Positions 45,890-56,017 of a stretch of DNA of 64,000 bases are shown piece after piece (positions within the stretch are counted from its first letter, which is position 1; every line of letters starts with the position of its first letter). The translations under genes were made by a program, and so were the position numbers. Under the pieces are notes generated by a model. The model saw nothing but the letters and a program-made list of their open reading frames with translations. It was not told where the DNA came from and ran no database searches. This DNA is from Pseudomonas kielensis. Its GTDB lineage: Bacteria > Pseudomonadota > Gammaproteobacteria > Pseudomonadales > Pseudomonadaceae. The stretch lies in the NCBI RefSeq assembly GCF_014236655.1, contig NZ_JACMYG010000010.1:62001-126000 (forward strand), written 5' to 3'.

Positions 45890-48739
45890 TCAAACCTGTT
45901 CGAGCGCCTTGTTCAAAGCGCGCTCCAGGTCTGCCTTGTAGCGCAGGTACAGATTGCTCGAGCCCGGGCTGTCACCCAGCAGCCCTGACAGATCCAGGTC
46001 GGTGATGTAGCAGCGATAGGGCTGCAACTCCCGGCGTTGCCCGACGATCTCCCGCGCCACCACGGCAAACAGCTGATCGCCGTACTCCAGTTCGCTGTAC
46101 TCCCGTTGATTGCAATACAGGGTGACCTGCACCTTCCCCGGCGCAGCTTTGCCGACAATCGCCTGCACGTCATAGCGCGGCCTGTCGGCGGGTATCTGCG
46201 GTGCTGGCTGCGGCTCGACCCGGCGCGCACGCCCAGTGCCCGCAGGCAGCAACTGGTAGTAGTGGATGTCCAGTTGCGGCAGCGGCTGCGTGGCGTCCAT
46301 GGGCAGCATGGCATCGCGGCGGAACAGGATCGACTGCACGAATCGCTGCAGGGGCACCAGCAGGCTGCTGTCATCGTGATAGGGCTGGCGCTGGTGCCAC
46401 AGGGCGTTGAACTCATCCAGCACGTACAGCTCGGCCCCGCTGTCGCCGACGCGGTAGAACACTTGAATACAGCCGGGCTGGCCCATCGGCAGGATCAGCG
46501 CCAGGTCGAGTTCTTCCAGGGCCATCGGGTCCAGGTGCAGCGGGCTGTAGGCGCTCTGCTCCTGGCCCAGGTAGTCGAGCAGTGCGGGCAGGGTGCCCAG
46601 GGCCACATGCCGGACCTGTCCGGGCACCAACTCCAGCACGTGGTAGTGCTGCTGGACCTGAATCAGGTAGCGCTGGTTGAGGTCGCTCAGCAGCAGGTGC
46701 TGTGCGGTGTCGAAGATTTCTTCGACGCGCCGGGCAATGAACGGCGCGCGGTTGTGGCAGAAACACTGGACCCGCAGGTGCGGTTGCCGGGGGCCTTGGG
46801 GCAGGTGGTTGAGGTAGTCGCGCAGGCAGTCGAGCAGGGCATGGGGCCCCTCATGACGATTGACCAGCACTTCATTCCAGCTGTTGAGCGTGACCTGGTC
46901 GAGGGTCAGTACCAGGTTTTCGCGGACCCCGGCATAACTCAGCGAGTCGGTGCGCTCGGTGGTCATCAGGATATTCAGGTCGCGGTGATGCTTGAGCGGG
47001 TCGATGCCCACGTTCACCAGGATCAGCACTTCGACCGGCTCGCTGGCACGCAGCAGTGGCTCCTCGTCGACGCTGGCCAGGGGCAGGGCGATGGTCTGTT
47101 GCAGGCTGCCCAGCAGGTTGAACAGCTCGAACTCACTCAGGTCGCTGCTGCCCGGGTGCAGTGCCAGGCGCGTGCTGCTGTCGATCACGCCGTTACGGTG
47201 GCACCAGGTCAGCAACTCCAAGAGTTGGCTGCTGCGCTTGAGCGGCGCGAAGTGCTCCCACTCCAGGTTGCCCAGGCTGCCGTTGTACAGGCCCCATTGG
47301 GTTTGCCCGGGGGCTTTTTTGTTGGTGGAGTGCACCAGTGTCAGGGTGTCTTCGGCCAGGTCCGGGGCAATGCCCGGGTTGATGAACTCGACCTTGTCGG
47401 CCTTGCGTTCGAAGGCCGCATAGAGCCGACGGCCGAGTACATTGAGGTCGCGTTTGTTGATCAGGCTGACGCTGCGTTCCGTGCGGGCAAACTGGCTGAG
47501 GAAGCGATAGCTGAAGTTGAGCTCGTTGACCAGGGCCCGGCGCTCCGCGCTGACCTGACGGACCTTCCACTGGCTGCGGCTGTCGAGCAGTGCCAGCTGT
47601 CGATGGTCCCAGCGCCACTCTTCGGCCAGTCGCTGCAGGAGCTGATTCTGCCAGCGGCTGTTGCGTTGAGCGTTGGCCCCGGTGAGTTTGCGGTTGACCT
47701 TGAGGTACAAGGCGCGACGCACCAGCTCCAGGCGCTCCGTCTCGCCCCGGGCGCTCAGGTAGTGCTCGATGCGCCGGTACACCATGATGTAGGGGTCGAG
47801 CTCGTCCAGCTCCAGGCGGTTGGCAAACACGGCCTGCTTGAAGCGCAGGCTCAGGCATTCGACCTGCGGATGCTCGCTGGCGTAGACCTCGATCAGCAGC
47901 AGCTTGAGCACCGACTTGTAGGGCGACTCAATGCCTTTGAACAATTGCCAGAGCCCGGCACCGATGAACTCGCCGGGCGGAATGTGGGTCAGGTGACCGA
48001 GATCAAGGGTCTCGTCGGCGCGAATAAAGCGTTTGGACAGCAGGGTATGGGTGTACAGCTCGTAGCCGGCTTCTTCATACACCGGCACCAGCCACCAGAT
48101 CGGCGTGCGCCCGGCGAGCCAGATTGCGGTGCGATAGAACTCGTCCAGCAGCAGGTAGTGCTGGGTGGTGCCGCAGTCTTCGGAGCTGAGCTGGCTATCA
48201 CGCTCGCCGCGGACAAACCGCTGCGGCTCGATCAGAAAGCAATGGGCCTCGGCGCCCTGGCTGGCGGCCCAGGCTTCGAGCAACTGAGATTTTTTGCCCA
48301 GTTCGGCGAGCTCGTCCGCACTGAGGTCCGGGGCGTGGCAGATCCACAGGTCCATGTCGCTCTGATCGGCCTGGGCCAGGGTGCCGAGGCTGCCCATCAG
48401 GAACAGGCCGTGAATCGGCTGTGGTGAGTTGCCGCGACGGGCCTTGTAGGAAAAGGATCGGGTCAGGCGCTGCGCTTCCGCGAGGGTGGCGGCGTCAGGT
48501 TCGAAGTTCGCCACTCCGGCAGGGGTGCTGCCCGAGACGTAGCCCGGCAACAGGGGATGATTGACATGGAAAAACAGCGGCAGCAGCTTGAGGACCATTT
48601 GCTGGCGCGGCGATAACCCTTCCATGGCCCGGGCCATGCGGCCTTCATTGAGCGTGAGGAAGCGTGCGCGCAACTGACTGAGAACCTTGCGATCGATTCC
48701 CTCGTCCAGGTCGGGGCGGATTTCATGGGTGCGGGTCAT
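45890..48739 (-). CDS. cyaA: Class I adenylate cyclase
   Basis: Makes cAMP from ATP. The 949-residue protein has the class I catalytic domain in the N-terminal half; the nucleotidyltransferase-like metal motif is LMGSLGTLAQADQSDMDLWI, near residue 112. The C-terminal half is the regulatory region described in enterobacteria. The length is slightly above the enterobacterial 848. In P. aeruginosa cAMP acts through Vfr, and CyaA is a minor source beside CyaB. No disruption is seen. Confidence 0.95.
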   Translation of the reverse strand: MTRTHEIRPDLDEGIDRKVLSQLRARFLTLNEGRMARAMEGLSPRQQMVLKLLPLFFHVNHPLLPGYVSGSTPAGVANFEPDAATLAEAQRLTRSFSYKARRGNSPQPIHGLFLMGSLGTLAQADQSDMDLWICHAPDLSADELAELGKKSQLLEAWAASQGAEAHCFLIEPQRFVRGERDSQLSSEDCGTTQHYLLLDEFYRTAIWLAGRTPIWWLVPVYEEAGYELYTHTLLSKRFIRADETLDLGHLTHIPPGEFIGAGLWQLFKGIESPYKSVLKLLLIEVYASEHPQVECLSLRFKQAVFANRLELDELDPYIMVYRRIEHYLSARGETERLELVRRALYLKVNRKLTGANAQRNSRWQNQLLQRLAEEWRWDHRQLALLDSRSQWKVRQVSAERRALVNELNFSYRFLSQFARTERSVSLINKRDLNVLGRRLYAAFERKADKVEFINPGIAPDLAEDTLTLVHSTNKKAPGQTQWGLYNGSLGNLEWEHFAPLKRSSQLLELLTWCHRNGVIDSSTRLALHPGSSDLSEFELFNLLGSLQQTIALPLASVDEEPLLRASEPVEVLILVNVGIDPLKHHRDLNILMTTERTDSLSYAGVRENLVLTLDQVTLNSWNEVLVNRHEGPHALLDCLRDYLNHLPQGPRQPHLRVQCFCHNRAPFIARRVEEIFDTAQHLLLSDLNQRYLIQVQQHYHVLELVPGQVRHVALGTLPALLDYLGQEQSAYSPLHLDPMALEELDLALILPMGQPGCIQVFYRVGDSGAELYVLDEFNALWHQRQPYHDDSSLLVPLQRFVQSILFRRDAMLPMDATQPLPQLDIHYYQLLPAGTGRARRVEPQPAPQIPADRPRYDVQAIVGKAAPGKVQVTLYCNQREYSELEYGDQLFAVVAREIVGQRRELQPYRCYITDLDLSGLLGDSPGSSNLYLRYKADLERALNKALEQV

Positions 48740-48923
48740 GTCAGCTCAAACCGGCTCGCAGTCAACGAACGTGGGAAAGTCTCAGGGCGGGAGTCAGTCT
48801 ACAGCCTCGCGCGCAGGACTTTTAAGCTGATTAGTGATTTCTGGCGCCAAATTTCTATCGCTTGGCGACAGTCTGCCCGCGGAAATCCCGATACAGGGGT
48901 TCCCGTGGGCGATACCGGTGTCG

Positions 48924-49169
48924 TTATGCGGTTTCTTCGACGGACAGGATGGTCAGTAGAGTCTGCACATTCTGCGCGGCGTCACGCCCCAGGCTGGTCA
49001 GATAACCGCCGTCGGGTTGATCGATCAATTCTTTTTCGAACAGGCGTTGTGCGGCAGCAATAGCTTTCGGGGCAGCGGTCTGATGAATTTTCAAACCTTC
49101 CTGGGAACTGTCCAGGTTGAAGAGTGCAAGGATTTCCAGTTCGGCAACCAGCTCAGGGGTAAGCGACAT
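48924..49169 (-). CDS. TIGR02647 family small protein
   Basis: An 81-residue protein of the Pseudomonas-typical TIGR02647 family, function unknown. The central pattern ALFNLDSSQEGLKIHQTAA followed by LIDQPDGGYLTSLGRDAA looks like a winged-helix-type fold with a Gly-Tyr turn. No membrane segment or signal is visible. It stands alone in a small reverse cluster behind cyaA. Confidence 0.85.
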   Translation of the reverse strand: MSLTPELVAELEILALFNLDSSQEGLKIHQTAAPKAIAAAQRLFEKELIDQPDGGYLTSLGRDAAQNVQTLLTILSVEETA

Positions 49170-49276
49170 AAGGACTCCAGACTTTCTAGGAATATGACTG
49201 TAGCGCCCCTAAGGTGAACGCACTCGGGCGAGCTGTCCAGTGTTGGCTGCGGGCTTTTCGCCCGCTGGGGTGATTC

Positions 49277-49576
49277 TTATTTCTTTTCCGGTGGCAGCTC
49301 GGGCAGGGCGCGCAGGGCGGCTTCGTACCACTGGGTGTCGAACGCGCGGTCTTCTTCGAGGATCGCGTCGATTTCCACCGCCAGCACGTGGGCCATCAGG
49401 TTGAGGATTTCCTCGCGCTCGTAACCCACCAGGGTCAGTTTGTTGAAGGTGGCTTTGGCCGCAGGCGGGTTATCGCTTTCGATCTGGTTTTCGATGGCTT
49501 CGATCAGGGTGTTCTCGGCGAACGTTTCGTCGTCGATGTCGTCGTTCGCATTGGTGCCGGGGGTCAGCTCGCTCAT
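49277..49576 (-). CDS. Acidic protein of unknown function
   Basis: A 99-residue protein that I do not recognise as a named family. The N-terminal 35 residues are very acidic and probably disordered (NANDDIDDETFAEN). The rest looks helical, with LTLVGYEREEILNLMAHVLA and a Pro-rich end (PELPPEKK). The ATG at 49576 follows GGAG. It is a real gene by codon usage and start signal. Homologues probably occur in other Pseudomonas. Confidence 0.75.
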   Translation of the reverse strand: MSELTPGTNANDDIDDETFAENTLIEAIENQIESDNPPAAKATFNKLTLVGYEREEILNLMAHVLAVEIDAILEEDRAFDTQWYEAALRALPELPPEKK

Positions 49577-49701
49577 GGCAGGCTCCTCAAGGTAAGGCCT
49601 GCAGTTTACCTGCATTCAGCGCCGTGATGCTGCTGGCGAGAGTGCGCCCGAGGATCTATAACAGTCGCTGCCAACCCCCTGCACGGCCTGGAGGCTTTGT
49701 G

Positions 49702-50361
49702 ATGCTCAAGCTTTATGGTTTTTCCGTCAGTAATTACTACAACATGGTCAAGCACGCCTTGCTGGAGAAGGGCCTGGCGTTCGAGGAGGTCGCCTTTTAT
49801 GCCGGCCAAAGCCCGGAGGCGTTGGCGATCAGCCCGCGCGGCAAAGTCCCGGTGTTGGAGGTCGAGCAGGGGTTTGTCAATGAGACGAGTGTGATCCTGC
49901 AGTACCTTGAAGACACCCAGGCTGGCCCTGCGCTGCTGCCCAAGGCACCGTTCGAGCGGGCTCAGGTGCTGGCACTGGCCAAGGAAATCGAGCTGTACAT
50001 CGAACTGCCCGCCCGCGCGTGTTTCGCCGAGGCGTTTTTTGGCATGTCGGTACCCGACGCGATCAAGGAAAAAGCCAAGGGCGAGTTGCTGCTGGGTATT
50101 GCGTCCCTGGGGCGGCATGGCAAGTTTGCCCCCTACGTGGCGGGGGACAGCCTGAGCATCGCCGATCTGTACTTCCTGTACAGCGTCAGCCTGGCCTGTG
50201 CGGTGGGTAAAAAACTGTTCGAGCTGGACCTGTTGGCAGAGCTGCCGGCGGCCAGGGCATTGCTGGAGCGCTTGCAGGAAACGCCGATTGCGCAGCGCAT
50301 CAATGCCGACAAAGAGGCAGGGATGCCTGCATTTTTGGCGATGATCGCCTCAAGGAAGTAG
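49702..50361 (+). CDS. Glutathione S-transferase family protein
   Basis: A 219-residue GST. The N-terminal thioredoxin-like domain (about 1-78) contains SPRGKVPVLEVEQGFVNETSVILQYL in pieces typical of the glutathione-binding site (cis-Pro and the Glu-Thr/Ser pair). The C-terminal helical domain has SIADLYFLYSVSLA. The N-terminal SNYYNM suggests a Ser/Tyr-type active site. The substrate is unknown. The ATG at 49702 follows GGAGG. It is convergent with argH. Confidence 0.9.
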   Translation: MLKLYGFSVSNYYNMVKHALLEKGLAFEEVAFYAGQSPEALAISPRGKVPVLEVEQGFVNETSVILQYLEDTQAGPALLPKAPFERAQVLALAKEIELYIELPARACFAEAFFGMSVPDAIKEKAKGELLLGIASLGRHGKFAPYVAGDSLSIADLYFLYSVSLACAVGKKLFELDLLAELPAARALLERLQETPIAQRINADKEAGMPAFLAMIASRK

Positions 50362-50362
50362 A

Positions 50363-50400
50363 GCTTTCGCTGGCGAGCCGCAAGCGGCCGCCAGCGAAGC
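50363..50400. terminator. Strong hairpin between GST gene and argH
   Basis: GCTTTCGCTGGCG pairs with CGCCAGCGAAGC around a GC-rich loop, a stem of about 12-16 bp with one or two bulges. It lies between convergent genes. T runs are short, so termination may be shared with Rho. Confidence 0.65.
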
Positions 50401-50409
50401 TTTCAGCGT

Positions 50410-51804
50410 TTAACGGCTGGCCAGCAGCGCCTGGCCGCGAACCACCGCCGCCTTCACCTGAGCCGGTGCAGTGCCGCCAATGTGGTTACGGGCATTGACC
50501 GAACCTTCCAGGGTCAGCACGGCAAACACGTCCTGCTCGATCTGGTCGCTGAACTTGCGCAGTTCTTCCAGGCTCATTTCCGCCAGGTCCTTGCCACTTT
50601 CCACGCCGTACTTCACGGCGTGGCCGACGATTTCGTGGCAGTCACGGAACGGCAGGCCGCGGCGGACCAGGTAGTCGGCGAGGTCTGTCGCGGTGGAGAA
50701 GCCACGCAGGGCCGCTTCACGCATGATGGCGTGTTTTGGCTTGATCGCCGGGATCATGTCGGCAAAGGCCCGCAGCGAGTCGCGCAGGGTGTCGGCAGCG
50801 TCGAACAGCGGTTCCTTGTCTTCCTGGTTGTCCTTGTTGTAGGCCAGGGGCTGGCCTTTCATCAGGGTCAACAGGCCCATCAGCGCGCCGAACACCCGGC
50901 CGCTCTTGCCGCGCACCAGTTCCGGAACGTCGGGGTTTTTCTTTTGCGGCATGATCGAGCTGCCGGTGCAGAAGCGGTCCGGCAGATCGATGAACTGGAA
51001 TTGTGCACTGGTCCACAGCACCAGCTCTTCGGAGAAGCGCGACAAGTGCATCATGGCGATGCTTGCGGCGGCGCAGAATTCGATGGCGAAGTCGCGATCC
51101 GACACGTTGTCCAGCGAGTTGCCGCCTACGGCGTCGAAGCCCAGCAACTGTGCGGTCAGTTCACGGTCGATCGGGTAGGTGGTGCCCGCCAGCGCGGCGC
51201 TGCCCAGGGGCATGCGGTTGGTGCGCTTGCGGCAGTCGACCAGGCGCTCGTAGTCACGGCTGAGCATTTCGAACCAGGCCAGCAAGTGATGCCCGAAGGT
51301 CACTGGCTGGGCGGTCTGCAGGTGCGTGAAGCCCGGCATGATGGTCTCGGCTTCGCGCTCGGCCTGCTCCAGCAGGCCTTTTTGCAGGCGGGTGATTTCA
51401 GCCAGGATCAGGTCGATCTCGTCCCGTAGCCACAGGCGAATATCGGTCGCCACCTGGTCGTTACGGCTGCGCCCGGTGTGCAGCTTTTTGCCGGTGACGC
51501 CGATGCGGTCGGTCAGACGCGCCTCGATGTTCATGTGCACGTCTTCGAGGTCGATGCGCCAGTCGAAGGTGCCGGCCTCGATTTCACCCTGGATGGTGCG
51601 CAGGCCGTCGATGATGCTGTCGCGTTCGGCGTCGGTCAGCACGCCCACCTTGGCCAGCATGGTGGCGTGGGCGACGGAGCCCATGATGTCGTGGCGATAC
51701 AGGCGCTGGTCGAAAGTGACGGAGGCGGTGAAGCGGGCGACGAAGGCGTCGACGGGTTCACTGAAGCGGCCGCCCCAGGACTGATTGGTCTTGTCAGTGC
51801 TCAT
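50410..51804 (-). CDS. argH: Argininosuccinate lyase
   Basis: Last enzyme of arginine synthesis, splitting argininosuccinate into arginine and fumarate. The 464-residue protein carries the fumarase-superfamily signature [12 protein letters not shown] and the [12 protein letters not shown] and [17 protein letters not shown] segments of the active site. The ATG at 51804 starts [17 protein letters not shown]; an open extension to 51951 lacks similarity. It is divergent from algR. Confidence 0.97.
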   Translation of the reverse strand: MSTDKTNQSWGGRFSEPVDAFVARFTASVTFDQRLYRHDIMGSVAHATMLAKVGVLTDAERDSIIDGLRTIQGEIEAGTFDWRIDLEDVHMNIEARLTDRIGVTGKKLHTGRSRNDQVATDIRLWLRDEIDLILAEITRLQKGLLEQAEREAETIMPGFTHLQTAQPVTFGHHLLAWFEMLSRDYERLVDCRKRTNRMPLGSAALAGTTYPIDRELTAQLLGFDAVGGNSLDNVSDRDFAIEFCAAASIAMMHLSRFSEELVLWTSAQFQFIDLPDRFCTGSSIMPQKKNPDVPELVRGKSGRVFGALMGLLTLMKGQPLAYNKDNQEDKEPLFDAADTLRDSLRAFADMIPAIKPKHAIMREAALRGFSTATDLADYLVRRGLPFRDCHEIVGHAVKYGVESGKDLAEMSLEELRKFSDQIEQDVFAVLTLEGSVNARNHIGGTAPAQVKAAVVRGQALLASR

Positions 51805-52274
51805 GAATTCGCTCGTGATCGGCTGAAGGAAGATGGCGTAAAAACCTGCGGCGGATAATAACAGGGTTGCCAATCGTGTCGGTGACGCTGGTCGATACGT
51901 TTTTTCCTGATGGGGGGCCATACTCAAGAGGTCGCCGCCACGAATGCGCAACGATATTTGTCAATTGCCCACTTTTGGCACGGCGAGCGTCTACAGTTGC
52001 ACGTTAGGAGCCGCGCGAACGATGCGCGCAGCGCTCAGACGCCAGGCCGAAAACCAACGAGCGGGGTGTTCATATTGGCTACCAACATTCCCCGCGGTGA
52101 TGCCTGGCCAGGACTGATTTTGAACGCGGCTGCACCGGCACCGATAAATATTGCTGTCCGACGTGCGGCACTTTTTGGCGCTCGCGCTAGTCTTAGCGTG
52201 GATCGCGGTGACGGATGTCACTTCACCTGTCTACGCTATCCTTGTGCGAGACTCACGCAGGAATCCAGCGCAAT
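51805..52274. other. 470-base argH-algR intergenic region, no kinase gene
   Basis: I see no gene here in any frame with recognisable similarity. In P. aeruginosa the histidine kinase gene algZ/fimS lies immediately upstream of algR. This gap is too short for that gene and contains no kinase motifs. It should carry the argH promoter (leftward) and the algR promoter (rightward), but I could not define either with confidence. Confidence 0.6.
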
Positions 52275-53021
52275 ATGAATGTCCTGATCGTTGATGACGA
52301 ACCCCTAGCCCGCGAGCGCCTGAGCCGTATGGTCGGCGAACTCGAGGGATACAGTGTCCTGGAGCCCAGCGCCACCAATGGCGATGAGGCGTTGACCCTG
52401 ATCGACAGCCTGAAACCCGACATCGTGCTGCTCGATATCCGCATGCCCGGCCTTGATGGGCTGCAAGTCGCAGCCCGCTTGTGCGAGCGTGAAACCCCAC
52501 CCGCGGTGGTGTTCTGCGCAGCCCAGGATGAATTTGCCACTGAAGCCCTGCAAGCCAGCGCCGTGGGTTACCTGCTCAAGCCGGTGCGTTCGGAGCAACT
52601 GCTCGACGCCCTGAAAAAGGCCGAGCGACCCAACCGGGTACAGCTCGCGGCCCTGACCCGTCCTGCGGCCGAAAGCGGCAGCGGGCCACGCAGCCATATC
52701 AGCGCCCGCACCCGCAAAGGCATCGAACTGATCCCGCTGGGGCAAGTGGTCTATTTCATCGCCGACCACAAATACGTGACCTTGCGTCACGAGGGCGGCG
52801 AAGTGCTGCTGGATGAGCCGCTCAAGGCCCTCGAAGACGAATTTGGCGACCGTTTTGTTCGTATCCACCGCAATGCGCTGGTGGCCCGCGAGCGGATCGA
52901 GCGCCTGCAACGCACGCCACTGGGACATTTCCAGCTGTTTCTCAAAGGTCTCAACGGCGATGCGCTGATTGTCAGCCGGCGCCATGTCGCCGGTGTACGC
53001 AAGATGATGCAACAGCTGTAG
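52275..53021 (+). CDS. algR: LytTR response regulator AlgR
   Basis: A 248-residue regulator: receiver domain (1-125) with Asp7, Asp8, phosphoacceptor Asp54 in VLLDIRMPGLD, and conserved Lys in LLKPVRSEQL, followed by a LytTR DNA-binding domain (about 140-245; IHRNALVARERIERL). In P. aeruginosa AlgR controls alginate, twitching motility and rhamnolipids. The ATG at 52275 was chosen because an upstream open frame lacks similarity. The cognate kinase gene is not adjacent. hemC follows 137 bases later. Confidence 0.95.
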   Translation: MNVLIVDDEPLARERLSRMVGELEGYSVLEPSATNGDEALTLIDSLKPDIVLLDIRMPGLDGLQVAARLCERETPPAVVFCAAQDEFATEALQASAVGYLLKPVRSEQLLDALKKAERPNRVQLAALTRPAAESGSGPRSHISARTRKGIELIPLGQVVYFIADHKYVTLRHEGGEVLLDEPLKALEDEFGDRFVRIHRNALVARERIERLQRTPLGHFQLFLKGLNGDALIVSRRHVAGVRKMMQQL

Positions 53022-53158
53022 AAGGCTGCGGTGCAACGATTGCGCGGCCCTTTCGCGGGCAAGCGAGGCCAGGGAGGCCGCGCTGTTTCTGATACAAGTC
53101 AAAGCGAATTTGGCTGAGCTGTTATTATCCGCCGTATCTATTCAGTACGGATTGATCC

Positions 53159-54100
53159 ATGTCCCCTCGCGAAATCCGCATCGCTACCCGCAAAAGTGCC
53201 CTGGCCTTGTGGCAGGCCGAATACGTCAAAGCTCGTCTGGAGCAGGCTCATCCCGGCCTGGTCGTGACGCTGGTGCCCATGGTCAGTCGCGGCGACAAGC
53301 TGCTTGATTCGCCCCTGTCGAAGATCGGAGGCAAGGGCCTGTTCGTCAAGGAGCTGGAAACCGCGCTGCTCGAAAACGAAGCCGATATTGCCGTGCACTC
53401 GATGAAAGACGTGCCCATGGACTTCCCCGAAGGCCTGGGCCTGTACTGCATCTGTGAGCGCGAAGACCCGCGCGATGCCTTTGTCTCCAACACCTACGCC
53501 AGCCTCGACGCATTGCCCCCGGGCAGTGTGGTCGGCACTTCGAGCCTGCGTCGCCAGGCTCAACTGCTGACCCGTCGCCCTGACCTGCAGATCCGCTTCC
53601 TGCGTGGCAACGTCAACACTCGCCTGGCCAAGCTCGATGCCGGCGAGTACGACGCGATCATCCTCGCCGCAGCTGGCCTGATTCGCCTAGGCTTCGAACA
53701 CCGCATCAGCGACTCGATCAGCGTCGACGACAGCCTGCCGGCCGGTGGCCAGGGCGCCGTGGGCATTGAATGCCGCAGCGCCGACAGCGAAATCCACGCG
53801 CTGCTGGCGCCTCTGCATCACCAAGACACCGCCACCCGGGTCACTGCCGAGCGCGCTCTGAACAAGCACCTCAATGGTGGTTGCCAGGTGCCGATCGCCT
53901 GTTACGCCGTGCTTGAAGGCGAGCAGCTCTGGTTGCGTGGCCTGGTCGGCGATCCGAACGGTGGCTTGTTGCTCAGCGCTGAGGCCCGTGCGCCACGCGC
54001 CGCTGCCCAGGCCTTGGGTGTGCAAGTAGCCGAAGACCTTCTGCGCCAGGGTGCCGATGACATTCTGAAGGCGGTCTACGGTGAGGCAGGTCACGAGTGA
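53159..54100 (+). CDS. hemC: Porphobilinogen deaminase
   Basis: Polymerises four porphobilinogens to hydroxymethylbilane in haem synthesis. The 313-residue protein has the dipyrromethane cofactor attachment Cys242 in [12 protein letters not shown], the catalytic Asp in VHSMKDVP (Asp84) and the arginine-rich [11 protein letters not shown] substrate site. It begins the hemCDXY cluster; its stop overlaps the GTG start of hemD. Confidence 0.97.
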   Translation: MSPREIRIATRKSALALWQAEYVKARLEQAHPGLVVTLVPMVSRGDKLLDSPLSKIGGKGLFVKELETALLENEADIAVHSMKDVPMDFPEGLGLYCICEREDPRDAFVSNTYASLDALPPGSVVGTSSLRRQAQLLTRRPDLQIRFLRGNVNTRLAKLDAGEYDAIILAAAGLIRLGFEHRISDSISVDDSLPAGGQGAVGIECRSADSEIHALLAPLHHQDTATRVTAERALNKHLNGGCQVPIACYAVLEGEQLWLRGLVGDPNGGLLLSAEARAPRAAAQALGVQVAEDLLRQGADDILKAVYGEAGHE

Positions 54101-54861
54101 CTGGCTGGCGCCTGCTGCTGACGCGTCCGGCTGAGGATTCGGCGGCACTGGCGAGCTTGCTGGCCGAACAGGGGATTTTCAGCAGCAGCTTGCCGCTTTT
54201 GGAAATGGCTCCCCTGGCATTGACTGACACAATGCGTGCGGTGATCGACGGTTTCGACCGTTACTGCGCGGTCATAGTGGTCAGCAAGCCGGCAGCCAGA
54301 ATGGGCCTGGCCCTGCTCGAGCAACGCTGGTCGCCGTTACCACGCGTGTCGTGGTTCAGCGTCGGCGCGGCGACGGCGCAGGTTCTGCAGGCACACGGCC
54401 TGGACGTCAGCTTTCCGCTGGAAGGCGATGACAGCGAAGCGTTGCTGCAGGTCAGGCAGTTGCGTGAGGCGATCGCGCGGCCCGCAGGGCGCGTGTTGAT
54501 CCTGCGCGGTGAGGGTGGGCGTGAGCTGCTGGCTGAGCGTTTGCGCGAGCAAGGTGCTAGTGTCGATTACTTGGAGGTGTACCGTCGCGACTTGCCGCAG
54601 TACGCCGAGGCGACCTTGCCGGAACTGATTCGAGCGGAACGCTTGAACGGCCTGGTGGTCAGCAGTGGACAGGGTTTTGCGCACCTGCACCAAATGGCCG
54701 GTGATGCCTGGCCGGCGTTGGCGCAGTTGCCCTTGTTTGTGCCGAGCCCGCGTGTCGCCGAAATGGCACGGGCAGCGGGCGCCCGAACAGTTGTGGATTG
54801 TCGTGGTGCCAGTGCCACGGCCTTGCTAACGGCGTTGGGAGCAACCCGACCCGTTCTCTAA
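54097..54861 (+). CDS. hemD: Uroporphyrinogen-III synthase
   Basis: Cyclises hydroxymethylbilane with ring-D inversion. The 254-residue protein is divergent, as usual for this family, but opens with [19 protein letters not shown] and contains [14 protein letters not shown] and [20 protein letters not shown], typical landmarks. The GTG start overlaps the hemC stop by four bases (GTGA), which fits translational coupling. Confidence 0.94.
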   Translation: MTGWRLLLTRPAEDSAALASLLAEQGIFSSSLPLLEMAPLALTDTMRAVIDGFDRYCAVIVVSKPAARMGLALLEQRWSPLPRVSWFSVGAATAQVLQAHGLDVSFPLEGDDSEALLQVRQLREAIARPAGRVLILRGEGGRELLAERLREQGASVDYLEVYRRDLPQYAEATLPELIRAERLNGLVVSSGQGFAHLHQMAGDAWPALAQLPLFVPSPRVAEMARAAGARTVVDCRGASATALLTALGATRPVL

Positions 54862-54877
54862 TGCAAAGGATGGATAC

Positions 54878-56017
54878 GTGAGCGAAACAGCCTTGCCTAA
54901 AGATGACGTCCAGCCCGCGCTCGATGCGCCGGTTGAAACTGTGAACAGCCCAGAGCCACGCCGGGGTAACGGACTGGCGATTCTGGCGTTGTTGGTGGGC
55001 GCCGCGGGCGTGGCCGTTGGCGGCTGGGGCGTCTGGCAGATGCGCAGCCTGCAGGCCAACACCCAGCAACAAATGGCGCAAATGCAGGCGCTGAGCGACC
55101 AGGCGCAAGGCCTCAAGCTCAATGAGCAACGCCTGACGGCACGCCTGGAGCAATTGCCGGGTGCCGACGAGCTGGACGCCCGGCAGCGTCTGGTCGCCCA
55201 GTTGCAGGGCGACCAGCAGCGCTTGAACCAGCGCCTGGAAACCGTGCTGGGGGCCAGCCGCAAGGATTGGCGTTTGGCTGAGGCCGAACATTTGCTGCGC
55301 CTGGCCAGCCTGCGCCTCTCCGCTCTGCAAGACATCAGCAGCGCCCGGGCATTGGTCCAGGGTGCTGACGAAATTCTCCGTGAGCAGAATGACCCGGGTG
55401 CCTTTGCCGCTCGCGAGCAGCTCGCCAAGAGCCTGGCAGCGTTGCGCAGCACCGAGCAGCCGGACCGCACCGGGTTGTTCCTGAAGCTGGGCGCCTTGCG
55501 TGACCAGGTCACCGAACTCACCGAGCTGGCGCCCGAGTACCACGACCGCGGCGACTCGCTGCTGGGCCTGACCGCCGATGGCGACGGGGCCAGTCGCTGG
55601 GCGCAATGGTGGGACCAGATATCGCGCTACATCCGCATCGATTTCAATGCCGACAAAAACATCCGTCCGTTGCTCGCCGGCCAGAGCCTGACCCAGGTCC
55701 GCCTGGCCTTGAGCCTGGCGATCGAGCAGGCGCAATGGGCCGCGCTTAACGGTCAGGCACCGGTCTACAGCCAGGCGCTGACCGAGGCGCGGGATGTGCT
55801 CAAAGGCAGTTTCAATCAGGACAACCCGCAAAGCCAGGTGATGCTTGAGCAGCTCAACGAACTGAGCAAGCAGCCGGTCACGGTAATGACCCCTGACCTG
55901 GCGACCACCTTGAGCGCGGTCCAGGGTTATCTGGAGCGGCGTAACGTGAATGCCGAGGAGTCGGTCAAGCCTGCGGCCAAGGCCGTCGAGGGCACGACGC
56001 CGGAGACCAGTCCATGA
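54878..56017 (+). CDS. hemX: HemX-type membrane-anchored protein
   Basis: A 379-residue protein with a short acidic N-terminal tail, one membrane segment (about 32-55, GLAILALLVGAAGVAVGGWG) and a large helical periplasmic domain rich in Gln and Leu, with coiled-coil character at 60-130. The family accompanies hemCD in gammaproteobacteria; the methyltransferase name once given is not supported. GTG at 54878 follows AAAGGA. hemY begins inside its stop (ATGA). Confidence 0.93.
   Translation: MSETALPKDDVQPALDAPVETVNSPEPRRGNGLAILALLVGAAGVAVGGWGVWQMRSLQANTQQQMAQMQALSDQAQGLKLNEQRLTARLEQLPGADELDARQRLVAQLQGDQQRLNQRLETVLGASRKDWRLAEAEHLLRLASLRLSALQDISSARALVQGADEILREQNDPGAFAAREQLAKSLAALRSTEQPDRTGLFLKLGALRDQVTELTELAPEYHDRGDSLLGLTADGDGASRWAQWWDQISRYIRIDFNADKNIRPLLAGQSLTQVRLALSLAIEQAQWAALNGQAPVYSQALTEARDVLKGSFNQDNPQSQVMLEQLNELSKQPVTVMTPDLATTLSAVQGYLERRNVNAEESVKPAAKAVEGTTPETSP

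Noticed and set aside
46037-48427. 796-codon open frame on the plus strand
   Set aside because: It lies wholly antisense to cyaA, has no family similarity and a His/Gln/Ala-heavy composition typical of high-GC shadow frames.
51910-52278. 122-codon frame in the argH-algR gap, considered as a remnant of algZ
   Set aside because: It has no membrane segments, no histidine-kinase motifs and no similarity to AlgZ that I can recognise.
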